The notes beneath the pieces were generated by a model, which worked only from the letters and a program-made list of their open reading frames with translations, had not been told where the DNA came from and made no database searches. From the NCBI RefSeq assembly GCF_007859855.1, contig NZ_SJPK01000010.1:151735-215734 (forward strand): a stretch of 64,000 nt of DNA. The letters are read 5' to 3'. Below are positions 1 through 8,263 of the stretch, in pieces; positions within the stretch are counted from its first letter, which is position 1, and every line of letters begins with the position of its first letter. The position numbers and the translations under genes were made by a program. The stretch comes from Allorhodopirellula solitaria. GTDB taxonomy: Bacteria; Planctomycetota; Planctomycetia; Pirellulales; Pirellulaceae.

Positions 1-2033
1 GGACGTCACCGCTGTCAGGTAAAGAGGTGAGCACGCGGAAAACGCTGCAACCCGTCTTCGATAATGAGGGCATGCGTCCCGCCGTGGGCAATGAGTTCCT
101 CTTGTCGCGGCATCTGCCCGACTCGGTACAGGGGCAGTTCATCTACGCCTGCGTCATCAACATGCACGGCATGCCACGCTTCACACTCAAAGACGAAGCG
201 GGCACTGCGGGCTATACCGGCGAGCGCATCGATGACCTACTCTCCTCGACCGATATGATCTTCCGCCCAGTCGACCCGAAAATCGGTCCCGATGGCGCCA
301 TCTGGTTCGGTGATTGGTGCAACGCCTTGATCGGGCACATGCAGTACTCTCAACGGGACCCGAATCGCGATCACACGCACGGCCGGGTTTTCCGTATGGT
401 TTACGACAAAAAACCGCTGCTTGAGAAAGCTGATTTCGATGGCGCCTCTGCCACCGAACTGCTCGAGCAGTTAGACGTCCCCGAACTCCGCACCCGCTAC
501 CGCGTGCGACGCGAACTGCGGGAACGCCCAAGAGCAGAAGCAATGGAAGCGTTGCAGGCTTGGGTTGCGGACACCAGCGATGCCCGACGACTTTGCGAAG
601 CGATGTGGGTCCAAGAAAGCTTCCGCGATCTCGATCCAGAATTGATCAGCCGGATCCTGCAGCACGACGACTTCCACGCCCGGGCCGCCGCCATTCACGC
701 GGTTTCCAACGAGATGGAGAGGTTCCCGCAGGCCTTCGAAGTCATCTCTGCAGCCGTCCGGGACCCGCACCCTCGCGTACGGCTCGAAGCCATCCGCGCC
801 CTGAGCTTTTTCCCCACCGAAGAAGCCATGGTCGCTGCCCTCTCGGTCATCCAGCAGCCGCGGGATTACTGGATCGAGTACACCCTCGAACACACCCTGC
901 ACGCGATGAAACCGGTATGGTCGGGACGCGAAAAGGACGACACATTCCTAGTATCAGCCACGGATGAATCCAAACGCTACTTTCAACTCTACTTGGCACT
1001 GAGCGGCCCGGGGGGCGAAGCGGTCCGGCCGCTGCACGTCGCCGAAGACGTCGACGCCAGCATGCAGGATCGGAAAGCGGCCATTGCAAAGCTGGCTGGC
1101 ATTCGAGGTGGCAATGCCGCCCGTGGCGAAGGAGTCTTCAAACAGGTCTGCTCGGCATGCCACCAAATCGGTGATCTAGGCAAACCGTTCGGCCCCGATC
1201 TCAGTGACATCGGCACCCGCTACGACGCTAAGAAAATTGTGCAGTCGATCATCATGCCCAACGAAGAAATTGCCAAGGGATTTGAGACCGTGATGCTCTT
1301 GGACTACGACGGCATCACCCACACTGGCTTCATTCTCAAGGAAGACGCCGACTCGATCACGCTCGGGATCGCCGACGGCAAAGAAGACATTGTCTCGAAG
1401 GATGAAATCGAAATCCGCAAGGACATGAAGTCGAGTTCGATGCCGGAAGGACTGATCGGGACGATCGCCCCCATCGAATTCCTCGACTTGGTGTCCTATC
1501 TCCAGACTCAAAAGGACGCCAAGCGAGTGAGCGAAAAGGGCAGCGGAAAGCACTCTCAATGGGTGCGGACCGAGTACCGCAACCCACCGCCACTGCGAGA
1601 ACACGCCGGTGCTCAAGAGATTTCCCGGGATGCTTGGCTATCACTCGGCCCCAATTTCTCAAATTCCAACTGGAACGAAGAGAACCATCTGTTTCTCTCG
1701 CATGCAGCCCCGTCGAACTTTGATTTCACCTTCCATTCGGACCACGATACAGACTCCCCTTACGTGACCATCCGATTGGCAGAGGACCACGAGATCAGCC
1801 ACCTGTACCTACGCAATCGCGAGAGCAGGCAGTTCCACAACCGGGCCGATGGGCTGAGCGTGTGGATCAGCAATGATGACGTGGACTATCAAAAAGTATG
1901 GTCGTCCGAAAAGCCTCAAAGCGAATGGATGATCGACTTCCCCGAGGGCACCCACGCCCGCTACATCCGCATCGGCCTAGCCGGCACCGGCACGTTCCAC
2001 CTGGAGCAAGCGGTTGTGTTCGGATCGCCGTAG
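1..2033 (+). CDS. PVC-type c-type cytochrome with HEAT repeats (5' partial)
   Basis: This is the 3' part of a large planctomycete membrane-bound dehydrogenase-type cytochrome. The frame is open to the left edge, so the GTG at 27 is probably internal; 668 residues follow it. The order is: end of a propeller-like dehydrogenase region (about 1-130), HEAT-like helices (about 150-300), a c-type heme site CSACH near residues 375-379 with downstream Met residues that could be the second heme ligand, and a C-terminal discoidin-like beta domain (about 530-668). Such proteins are exported and are thought to pass electrons in sugar or polymer oxidation; the substrate is unknown. The stop lies 25 bases from the convergent glycosyltransferase. 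Confidence 0.85.
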   Translation, partial: TSPLSGKEVSTRKTLQPVFDNEGMRPAVGNEFLLSRHLPDSVQGQFIYACVINMHGMPRFTLKDEAGTAGYTGERIDDLLSSTDMIFRPVDPKIGPDGAIWFGDWCNALIGHMQYSQRDPNRDHTHGRVFRMVYDKKPLLEKADFDGASATELLEQLDVPELRTRYRVRRELRERPRAEAMEALQAWVADTSDARRLCEAMWVQESFRDLDPELISRILQHDDFHARAAAIHAVSNEMERFPQAFEVISAAVRDPHPRVRLEAIRALSFFPTEEAMVAALSVIQQPRDYWIEYTLEHTLHAMKPVWSGREKDDTFLVSATDESKRYFQLYLALSGPGGEAVRPLHVAEDVDASMQDRKAAIAKLAGIRGGNAARGEGVFKQVCSACHQIGDLGKPFGPDLSDIGTRYDAKKIVQSIIMPNEEIAKGFETVMLLDYDGITHTGFILKEDADSITLGIADGKEDIVSKDEIEIRKDMKSSSMPEGLIGTIAPIEFLDLVSYLQTQKDAKRVSEKGSGKHSQWVRTEYRNPPPLREHAGAQEISRDAWLSLGPNFSNSNWNEENHLFLSHAAPSNFDFTFHSDHDTDSPYVTIRLAEDHEISHLYLRNRESRQFHNRADGLSVWISNDDVDYQKVWSSEKPQSEWMIDFPEGTHARYIRIGLAGTGTFHLEQAVVFGSP

Positions 2034-2058
2034 GCGAGCGCGCTATTCGCGGTGGACG

Positions 2059-3081
2059 TCAGCCGTCCGACTCAAGAGTCGGATAGGCATAGTCGAAATA
2101 GTTTTCTCGACGCACCCATCTGAGCAGCACCGGTGACGACCGAACAGCGGCCTGGTGAAAGTCGAAACCGCGACGATAAACGCGATGAAATCGTGCTTGC
2201 ATCTCATCGAGTTCTTTCGGTGGTAACAGCGTACGTTTCCAATAGCTCGCCCAACGGCGGGCAATCGAAATCTTGCGGGGCACCTTTTCGACAGGGTCCT
2301 CGCCTTGGCGAATTTGCGTGTAGGAATCGCAGACTCCTTGGTAAAACGACCGCTGATCAAAGTACTCCGGTGTCATGCGTTGAGCACCAATGTGATGCCA
2401 TACAAGCGCATCGGGATGATAGACCGCCCGGTGTCCAGCGGCAGCAATTTTGTGACTCAACCCCGTCTCTCCATCGCCCTGAAAGTGCTGCATCGATTTG
2501 GGCACACAATCGGGATGGAACCCACCGTACTGGCGCAGGGCCGAGCGACGAATCGCGTAGTTCAAACCCCAGACGAAATCTGGATGGATCGTCGTGACAG
2601 AATTCGTGTTCAACTCCAGCAGACTGAGCTGGGCCATTTGCCGGCCACCATCAGGCGTCGGTTGCCAGCAGCGGTGAAGCCACTCCGGAGGTTCGGCCGC
2701 AAACTCGGGCAGACTCGGTCCGCCAGCGAGCACGACCTCGGGATCGGCAAAGACACTCGACAACGCCGTCATCCATCCCGGAGCGACCGTGATGTCATCG
2801 TCGATGAAGACGAGCAGCTCACCGGATGACTCATCGGCTCCTCGATGACGCCCCGACAGCAAACCGGGAACCTCGTCATAAACGATCTTCAAATGCAAAC
2901 AATCATACTGCTGAGCAACACGATCGTAGTTTGCTCGATCATCCCGTCGATCTCGCTCCGACAACCCGTTCTGAACCACGATCACTTCCTCGGGACAATC
3001 TTGAAGCGCTGCGAGTGATTGCAAAGTCTGGTCGATACATCGCAGCGTTTTGACGGTCGGGATGATTACAGAACGTTTCAT
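2059..3081 (-). CDS. family 2 glycosyltransferase
   Basis: Predicted cytoplasmic GT-A glycosyltransferase of 340 residues, transferring a sugar from a nucleotide donor during surface polysaccharide or glycan synthesis. The N-terminus MKRSVIIPTV is the typical first strand of the fold, and VFIDDDITVAP at about residues 92-102 holds the acidic metal/nucleotide-binding triad (Asp94-96). A longer reading frame begins at 3183, but its extra 34 residues are translated REP-like repeat, so the ATG at 3081 is chosen. The neighbouring ABC ATPase and methyltransferases fit a polysaccharide role. Donor and acceptor cannot be told from sequence. Confidence 0.85.
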   Translation of the reverse strand: MKRSVIIPTVKTLRCIDQTLQSLAALQDCPEEVIVVQNGLSERDRRDDRANYDRVAQQYDCLHLKIVYDEVPGLLSGRHRGADESSGELLVFIDDDITVAPGWMTALSSVFADPEVVLAGGPSLPEFAAEPPEWLHRCWQPTPDGGRQMAQLSLLELNTNSVTTIHPDFVWGLNYAIRRSALRQYGGFHPDCVPKSMQHFQGDGETGLSHKIAAAGHRAVYHPDALVWHHIGAQRMTPEYFDQRSFYQGVCDSYTQIRQGEDPVEKVPRKISIARRWASYWKRTLLPPKELDEMQARFHRVYRRGFDFHQAAVRSSPVLLRWVRRENYFDYAYPTLESDG

Positions 3082-3110
3082 GAGATATCGAATTCCTGGA
3101 TCTGGACCAC

Positions 3111-3367
3111 GCATGTCCCCTGGCCAGCTTGCCCGGCAGGAAGCAAAAGTTTTTGAGCCAACCGGGGAAGGGCGCACGGTCATCCGTTCATTCTAACTTC
3201 AAAACGTCCGCTCCTGCTGGGCAGGCCAGCAGGGGGCGTCAGTCCGCCGGAAGCACGCATGTCCCCTGGCCGGCTTGTCCGGCAGGAACAAACGTTTTGT
3301 GATTAGCTTTGTTGCGGCCAATCCCCAATCGCTCCCCTGGCCAGCTTGCCTGGCAGGAAGCAAAAGT
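3111..3367. repeat. REP-like hairpin array, RAYT 3' side
   Basis: About 257 bp of noncoding DNA between the glycosyltransferase start and the RAYT stop, built of the same blocks as the array on the other side of the RAYT gene. It has a hairpin with 8-bp arms (CCTGCTGG/CCAGCAGG, 3213-3233) and flanking CTTG-loop hairpins. Part of it reads into the glycosyltransferase frame as a false N-terminal extension. Confidence 0.9.
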
Positions 3368-3372
3368 CCATC

Positions 3373-4167
3373 TCATCTACGCAACGCACGAACGTCGTAC
3401 TCACTAAACGTACCTGCATAAAACCCATGCTGCCAGATCGCATTCTGGCCCATGGTGTAGGCAGTGTTGTTCATGATTGCCAATGCAATCTCCGCCGGGC
3501 TTTCTTCGATATTGCCTCGCATTGCCACATGTAGATGATCGGGCATCCACGCACGAGCCGCCAGTCGGTGATGATGCTTCTTCGCTGTTGCAACAAGCGA
3601 TCGATCCAGTGCCTCGAAATCCCGCTGCCTGCGATATCGAACACGATTGGAAGTCACCAAGACGATATGCACGTCGTACCAATAGCGGCCACTAATCGAT
3701 TCGCTCGGTTGATCCAGGGCAACGCTAGAATCCAATGTCGTGAAGCGTTTGAGCATCGCAGCGAATCTCGGATCGACAAACTTCTCCCTGTCGACCTGCT
3801 GCGAGACGTATTCTTCAACCTCGGCAGTATGGTTGGCGCCGATCCCTCGAAAAGCGACTTTCCGGCTAAACTTCACCGTGTTTCTTGCCAAACGAAGAGC
3901 ATGCTGCAATCGTCCTTTGGCGCGGGACACACACAACACCGGTGAAACGGTTGGAATGGCTGAAAAACCGAGTTGAACCTGGGATCGCTCCCAAGCAGTC
4001 GACAGATGCTTCAAATTGTCCGTTGCCCATTGTTCGTCAAGTTGCCTGAAAAAGTCGTCATCTGGCTGCGACGGGAACGCACTACCTCCTGCAGGCCAGC
4101 CGGTCCACGTGTAGCGAAGGTGATAGGCTGGCCGTGTGTTTTCAAGCACATAGATTGGTTTGGGCAT
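3373..4167 (-). CDS. REP-associated tyrosine transposase (RAYT, IS200-like)
   Basis: A 264-residue protein of the Y1/HUH single-strand transposase group. The C-terminal half (about 160-255) holds the core: a strand ending YDVHIVL, then MPDHLHVAM with the metal-binding His-x-His at 211 and 213, then a helix with the probable catalytic tyrosine (Y237 in NNTAYTMG). The first 150 residues are an extra N-terminal region that in my recollection is typical of planctomycete members. Known RAYTs bind and nick REP hairpins and are domesticated single-copy genes. This gene lies directly between two REP-like arrays, as expected for the family. The ATG at 4167 is 18 bases from a perfect 8-bp-stem hairpin. 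Confidence 0.88.
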   Translation of the reverse strand: MPKPIYVLENTRPAYHLRYTWTGWPAGGSAFPSQPDDDFFRQLDEQWATDNLKHLSTAWERSQVQLGFSAIPTVSPVLCVSRAKGRLQHALRLARNTVKFSRKVAFRGIGANHTAEVEEYVSQQVDREKFVDPRFAAMLKRFTTLDSSVALDQPSESISGRYWYDVHIVLVTSNRVRYRRQRDFEALDRSLVATAKKHHHRLAARAWMPDHLHVAMRGNIEESPAEIALAIMNNTAYTMGQNAIWQHGFYAGTFSEYDVRALRR

Positions 4168-4184
4168 GGTAGAAACTTTCCTTT

Positions 4185-4715
4185 CCGGTTGGACAAGCCA
4201 ACCGGGGAGGGGCGCACAGTCACCCGTTCATTCTAACTTCAAAACGTCCGCTCCTGCCGGGCAAGCCAGCAGGGGGCGTCAGTCGACCGGAAACACACAT
4301 GTCCCCTCGCCGGCTCGCCCGGCAGGAACAAACGTTTTGCGATTAGCTTCGTCGCCGCCAATCCCCAATCGCTCCCCTGGCCAGCTTGCCTGGCAGGAAG
4401 CAAAAGTTCTTGAGCCAACCGGGGAGGAGCGCACGGACATCCGTTCATTCTAACTTCAAAACGTCCGCTCCTGCTGGGCAAGCCAGCAGGGGGCGTCAGT
4501 CGACCGAAAACACACATGTCCCCTCGCCGGCTTGCCCGGCAGGAACAAACGTTTTGTGATTAGCTTCGTCGCCGCCAAGCCCCAATCGCTCCCCTGGCCA
4601 GCTTGCCTGGCAGGAAGCAAAAGTTTTTGAGCCAACCGGGGAGGGGCGCACAGTCACCCGTTCATTCTAACTTCAAAACGTCCGCTCCTGCTGGGCAAGC
4701 CAGCAGGGGGCCAAC
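4185..4715. repeat. REP-like array with 217-bp tandem units, RAYT 5' side
   Basis: Noncoding tandem array filling the gap between the RAYT start and the methyltransferase stop. Units start near 4195, 4412 and 4629, an exact 217-bp period, about 2.4 copies. Each unit contains a conserved lead ending in TTCAAAACGTCCGCT, a forward hairpin CCTGCTGG-GCAAG-CCAGCAGG (for example 4470-4490), and reverse-orientation hairpins with CTTGC loops. The array opens with CCGGTTGG-ACAAG-CCAACCGG at 4185-4205. No unique spacers lie between units, so it is not a CRISPR array. Confidence 0.92.
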
Positions 4716-4731
4716 TCCGCGCGTCGCCAGC

Positions 4732-5337
4732 CTATCCTACGTGTGCCCAGAATAAATTCGGCAGGCGGCCAACGTCAGAGGCGATCGGCTGGATCGATTC
4801 ATCCACCACGCGTTGGACTCCCGCGGCCCACCCGACGTCATGCATGACCACCGTCGCGCGATCACTCAGGTGCGGTGACCAGCTATCCCAATCGAGCTTC
4901 ACACCGTCGTATTCGTGGTCGCCATCGATGAATAGCATATCGATCGGCAGGTCGAAATCTTTGGCTGCTTCATCACTTCTTTGACGAATCGCGCGGATGT
5001 TGGAACGGTACGACTGAGTGTTGCGGGAGAATTCCGCGAACGTGTCTCGGTTGCCTTCGGGCATCGCGTCATTGAGCCACGTGTCGACGCAGTGCAGTTG
5101 GCAGGCAGGTACTGCGGTGCGGGCAGCCCGAGCCATGAAGGAGCTCGACGCACCGAGATACGAGCCGACTTCGACGATCACCTTCGGCTTGGTTTCGCGA
5201 ACCAGTCGATAGAGTGCTAACTTTTCCGGGCCGGTCATGTCGGTGGCGATCTTGTCAGCCTGGCGCAATCCGTGGCTCCAGATAAACGCGTCATATTTTA
5301 AAGCGTCCCAGACGCCGATTAAGCTATTCTTCAGCAA
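4732..5337 (-). CDS. class I SAM-dependent methyltransferase
   Basis: Predicted 201-residue methyltransferase of the Mtf24/cephalosporin-hydroxylase-like type found in polysaccharide clusters. Motif I is VIVEVGSYLGAS near residues 54-65, followed by HCVDTW and a FIDGDHEYDGVKLDW motif with acidic and His residues. The frame is open to 5613, but that would overlap the divergent ABC gene. A TTG at 5337 preceded by a strong AGGAGG at 5347-5352, 9 bases away, is a better start. Likely acceptor: a surface glycan or its precursor, inferred from neighbours. The stop lies just outside the REP array. Confidence 0.78.
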   Translation of the reverse strand: MLKNSLIGVWDALKYDAFIWSHGLRQADKIATDMTGPEKLALYRLVRETKPKVIVEVGSYLGASSSFMARAARTAVPACQLHCVDTWLNDAMPEGNRDTFAEFSRNTQSYRSNIRAIRQRSDEAAKDFDLPIDMLFIDGDHEYDGVKLDWDSWSPHLSDRATVVMHDVGWAAGVQRVVDESIQPIASDVGRLPNLFWAHVG

Positions 5338-5344
5338 AGTCCAT

Positions 5345-5352
5345 CTCCTCCT
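5345..5352 (-). promoter_or_regulatory. strong Shine-Dalgarno deciding a TTG start
   Basis: On the minus strand this reads AGGAGGAG, 9 bases before the TTG at 5337. It moves the methyltransferase start well inside the open frame and removes the apparent head-to-head overlap with the ABC ATPase gene. The remaining gap of about 105 bp must hold both divergent promoters. Confidence 0.65.
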
Positions 5353-5442
5353 GAAAATGAAAGTCCTGACGACTTTCGCAACCGTAGGGAGTATACTTCG
5401 CCCTGCCTCCGTTCGCAGCCGCACGATCCATTTGCCGTTTTT

Positions 5443-6711
5443 ATGTCCATCGCCATTCGTCTGGAAAGCCTTGGAAAACTCTATCGGCTCGGGGGCATCG
5501 GTACCGGCACGCTCTCGAGTGACCTGAGCCGGACATGGGCAAAGCTCCAGGGCAAGCCTGATCCGTTGGCCAAGATCGACGATTCTTCTCATCACTCGAA
5601 GCATAGCGATCAAACCGTTTGGGCGCTGCGGGATTTTACGCTAGACGTCCCTCAAGGCACCATTTTGGGGATCGTGGGACGCAATGGTGCGGGCAAATCG
5701 ACGCTGCTGAAGATGCTCTCGCGAATCACCGCGCCGACGACGGGTCAGATTTGTGTGAAGGGTCGGATCGCGAGTCTTCTCGAGGTAGGCACCGGGTTCC
5801 ATCCCGAGCTAACTGGTCGCGAAAACATCTATCTCAATGGCGCGATCCTCGGCATGTCGCGACAAGAGATCACCTCGCGGCTCGACGAGATTGTCGAGTT
5901 TTCGGGATGCGAGCGGTTCATTCACACGCCGGTCAAGCGATACAGCAGTGGCATGACGGTGCGGCTCGGATTCGCGGTAGCTGCGTATTTGGAGTGTGAA
6001 ATCCTCGTTGTCGACGAGGTCCTGGCGGTGGGCGATATGGAATTTCAGCGAAAATGCATTGGACGAATGCGTGATGTTGCTCAATCGGGGCGAACCGTTT
6101 TGTTCGTAAGTCACAACCTGGGATCGATCGAAACCCTCTGCAGCGATGCCATTCGAATCGATCACGGCAGGCTCACCGATCAAGGTTCGCCGACGGAGGT
6201 CGTGCAGCGATATCTCGATGCGGAAGCCAACGACACGCAGCAGAAGTTATCCTCGAACGCGTCGCGTCATATCAAGTCGGTGCGACTGCTCAATGACAAC
6301 GACGATCCCCGAGACCGTTTTCTCGTAGACGACACGGTCATTTTCGAAGCAGAGTTGACGGCGGACATGGATCTGGATGACCCTCGTTTTGGATTTGTGA
6401 TCTCCAAACCGGGCGTCGGGCGGATTGCGACCCTGCACACCGACGTTCAGTATAGTTCGCGATGGTCGGTATCCGGATCCACGCGTGTCCGCGCGATCTG
6501 GAGAAACATCCCCTTGAATGTGGGCCAATACAGAGTGGATGCCTCCCTGTGGCGTCACGATCGGGAGCTGGAAACCCTACTGGGCTGCGCCCAATTCGAT
6601 ATCGAAATGCGAGATGTCTACGGCACGGGATCGCTGCCTGATCCGCACTACCAAGGACATGTAGTGCCCGACGCCTCCTGGGAAATTAGCAATGAGAGTG
6701 CCGCCCGATGA
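5443..6711 (+). CDS. Wzt-like ABC transporter ATPase with C-terminal substrate-binding domain
   Basis: ATPase subunit of an ABC-2 polysaccharide exporter, 422 residues, cytoplasmic at the inner membrane. Walker A GRNGAGKST starts near residue 79, the signature YSSGM near 167, and Walker B ILVVDEVLAVGD near 187. The last 160 or so residues form an extra beta-rich domain as in Wzt of O-antigen systems, where it recognises the finished, capped glycan. No permease (Wzm) gene lies beside it in this window, so the partner must be encoded elsewhere. It overlaps the next gene by 4 bases (ATGA), implying coupled translation with the kinase/methyltransferase protein. Confidence 0.9.
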   Translation: MSIAIRLESLGKLYRLGGIGTGTLSSDLSRTWAKLQGKPDPLAKIDDSSHHSKHSDQTVWALRDFTLDVPQGTILGIVGRNGAGKSTLLKMLSRITAPTTGQICVKGRIASLLEVGTGFHPELTGRENIYLNGAILGMSRQEITSRLDEIVEFSGCERFIHTPVKRYSSGMTVRLGFAVAAYLECEILVVDEVLAVGDMEFQRKCIGRMRDVAQSGRTVLFVSHNLGSIETLCSDAIRIDHGRLTDQGSPTEVVQRYLDAEANDTQQKLSSNASRHIKSVRLLNDNDDPRDRFLVDDTVIFEAELTADMDLDDPRFGFVISKPGVGRIATLHTDVQYSSRWSVSGSTRVRAIWRNIPLNVGQYRVDASLWRHDRELETLLGCAQFDIEMRDVYGTGSLPDPHYQGHVVPDASWEISNESAAR

Positions 6712-8090
6712 AGACGCATGACCCGGTCACCCAACTTGATTTCAACGCCATCGATTGGTCCCCGCATTCTTTTGAGGATCCAGGCGGCCGCCTGTTCTGG
6801 AAAGATGATCGTGTTTTTCGCGCCCTCCGTGGAGAATCGGCCGAGGCGTTCTGCCGCTTGGAGGACGCAGGGCTGCTCGATGAGATGCCACAGTGGAACG
6901 TCGTTAAAACCTGGCGATCGGACTTGCAGATCGATGGCTACGATCTGGTGGTCGAGCACGAGAAGCTGCCTCCGAGCCCACTGGTCAGCGAGTGGTCGCC
7001 TGCCATGCTTCGTGACGCAGCGCTGTTGTTCTGCGACCTCACCGAGCGGTTGGCGGGGCAGGATCTGCAGCTCCAAGATAGCCATGGCTGGAACATGATG
7101 TTCGACAACGCGACCCTCCGCTACATCGACTTCTCCTCGATCATTCCACTCGCAGATGGCGAGCCCTGGAAACCGCTCAATGAGTTCCTCAATTGTTTCT
7201 TGCATCCGTTGCAGTTGATTGATGCGCATGCTGCCGAGTACGCATTTTTCTTGCTCGGCCGCGACAACTGGGTGCCGTTGGAAGCAACCATCCCGCGATG
7301 GACCTCGCTTCAGTTTGAATGGACGCGGCGACGCAAGCAACGAGAGTGCGCCAAGCTGTTTGCCATCAATGACCGAGGCGGCCCAGACGCGGCTATTGAA
7401 TTGGCCCGAAGTCTCAAGCGAAAGATTGAGAAGTGTTCACTCCCTCGGCCCCAGACACGCTGGTCCGATTATGCCGGCTCGTTCCCCAAATCCGGTGCCG
7501 ACCCACAAGCCGACTGGAACGAGAAACAGCGAAGTGTTGCGAAAATACTCAATTCGCTCAGCGGTGGGACGGTGCTCGACGTGGGTTGCAACACGGGCTG
7601 GTACAGCATTCTGGCAGCGCAACTCGGGCTGAAAACCATCAGCATGGATACCGACCGGACCTGCATCGATGCCCTGTATCGGTACACCCGGGAGCACCAG
7701 CTCGCAATCACTCCAGTCGTCGGTTCATTCTTCAGCCCTGCGATTGCCCACGGCCCCCGTTTCTACGACCCTCTCGAGAAACGGTTTCAAGCTGACCACA
7801 CGCTCATGCTAGCCCTAGCGCATCACTTGTTCTTCAAACAAGGCTACGAGGTGTCGACGATTGTGGAGGTCGCTGCCTCGGTGACACGGAAGACACTCGT
7901 CCTCGAACACGTGCCCAGCGACGATTACTGGATCGAGCAATGGAACGTGCCCCACCGTCAGGCCGACTATGCGATCGAGGTTTGGCGGGAGGCCCTCCAA
8001 CGGTTCTTCACGAACATCGAATCCTATCCCAGCGAACGTTCACACGAATCATCTGACGTTCAACGAACGATTTTAGTGGCAACGCGATAG
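6708..8090 (+). CDS. kinase-like/SAM-methyltransferase fusion (NoeA/WbdD-like)
   Basis: A 460-residue protein with two parts. The N-terminal half ends in a kinase-like catalytic loop: Asp124 in DSHGWN, with Asn129 exactly five residues on, and a following IDF (Asp141) in the place of the DFG metal-binding Asp. The C-terminal half (about 260-460) is a class I methyltransferase with motif I VLDVGCNTGWYS near 288. The layout resembles nodulation NoeA-type proteins and, with reversed domain order, WbdD, which phosphorylates and methylates the end of an O-antigen chain. Overlap with the Wzt-like gene supports a role in modifying the exported glycan. Phosphotransfer activity is inferred only. Confidence 0.72.
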   Translation: MKTHDPVTQLDFNAIDWSPHSFEDPGGRLFWKDDRVFRALRGESAEAFCRLEDAGLLDEMPQWNVVKTWRSDLQIDGYDLVVEHEKLPPSPLVSEWSPAMLRDAALLFCDLTERLAGQDLQLQDSHGWNMMFDNATLRYIDFSSIIPLADGEPWKPLNEFLNCFLHPLQLIDAHAAEYAFFLLGRDNWVPLEATIPRWTSLQFEWTRRRKQRECAKLFAINDRGGPDAAIELARSLKRKIEKCSLPRPQTRWSDYAGSFPKSGADPQADWNEKQRSVAKILNSLSGGTVLDVGCNTGWYSILAAQLGLKTISMDTDRTCIDALYRYTREHQLAITPVVGSFFSPAIAHGPRFYDPLEKRFQADHTLMLALAHHLFFKQGYEVSTIVEVAASVTRKTLVLEHVPSDDYWIEQWNVPHRQADYAIEVWREALQRFFTNIESYPSERSHESSDVQRTILVATR

Positions 8091-8263
8091 TAACATCGGA
8101 GCGAAAAAAGTTGTCGCTCGCCCTGGACTCCATTACCCTATCTATTGAGAATATTCCTCTCTGCGCCTGTTCCGCCCAGCCACCCACGGGGTGGGGGCGA
8201 GGTTTAGACGCCGCTTTTCAACCTTTTCGTCACGCCGATCTCTTTTCGCTGGCCAAAAAAATC

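Noticed and set aside
2067..2082. Hairpin CCGACTC-AA-GAGTCGG as terminator for the first gene
   Set aside because: It lies inside the 3' coding end of the convergent glycosyltransferase and has no T-run; weak evidence.
4195..4715. Possible CRISPR array
   Set aside because: Units are 217 bp with hairpins and no unique short spacers; no Cas genes are near.
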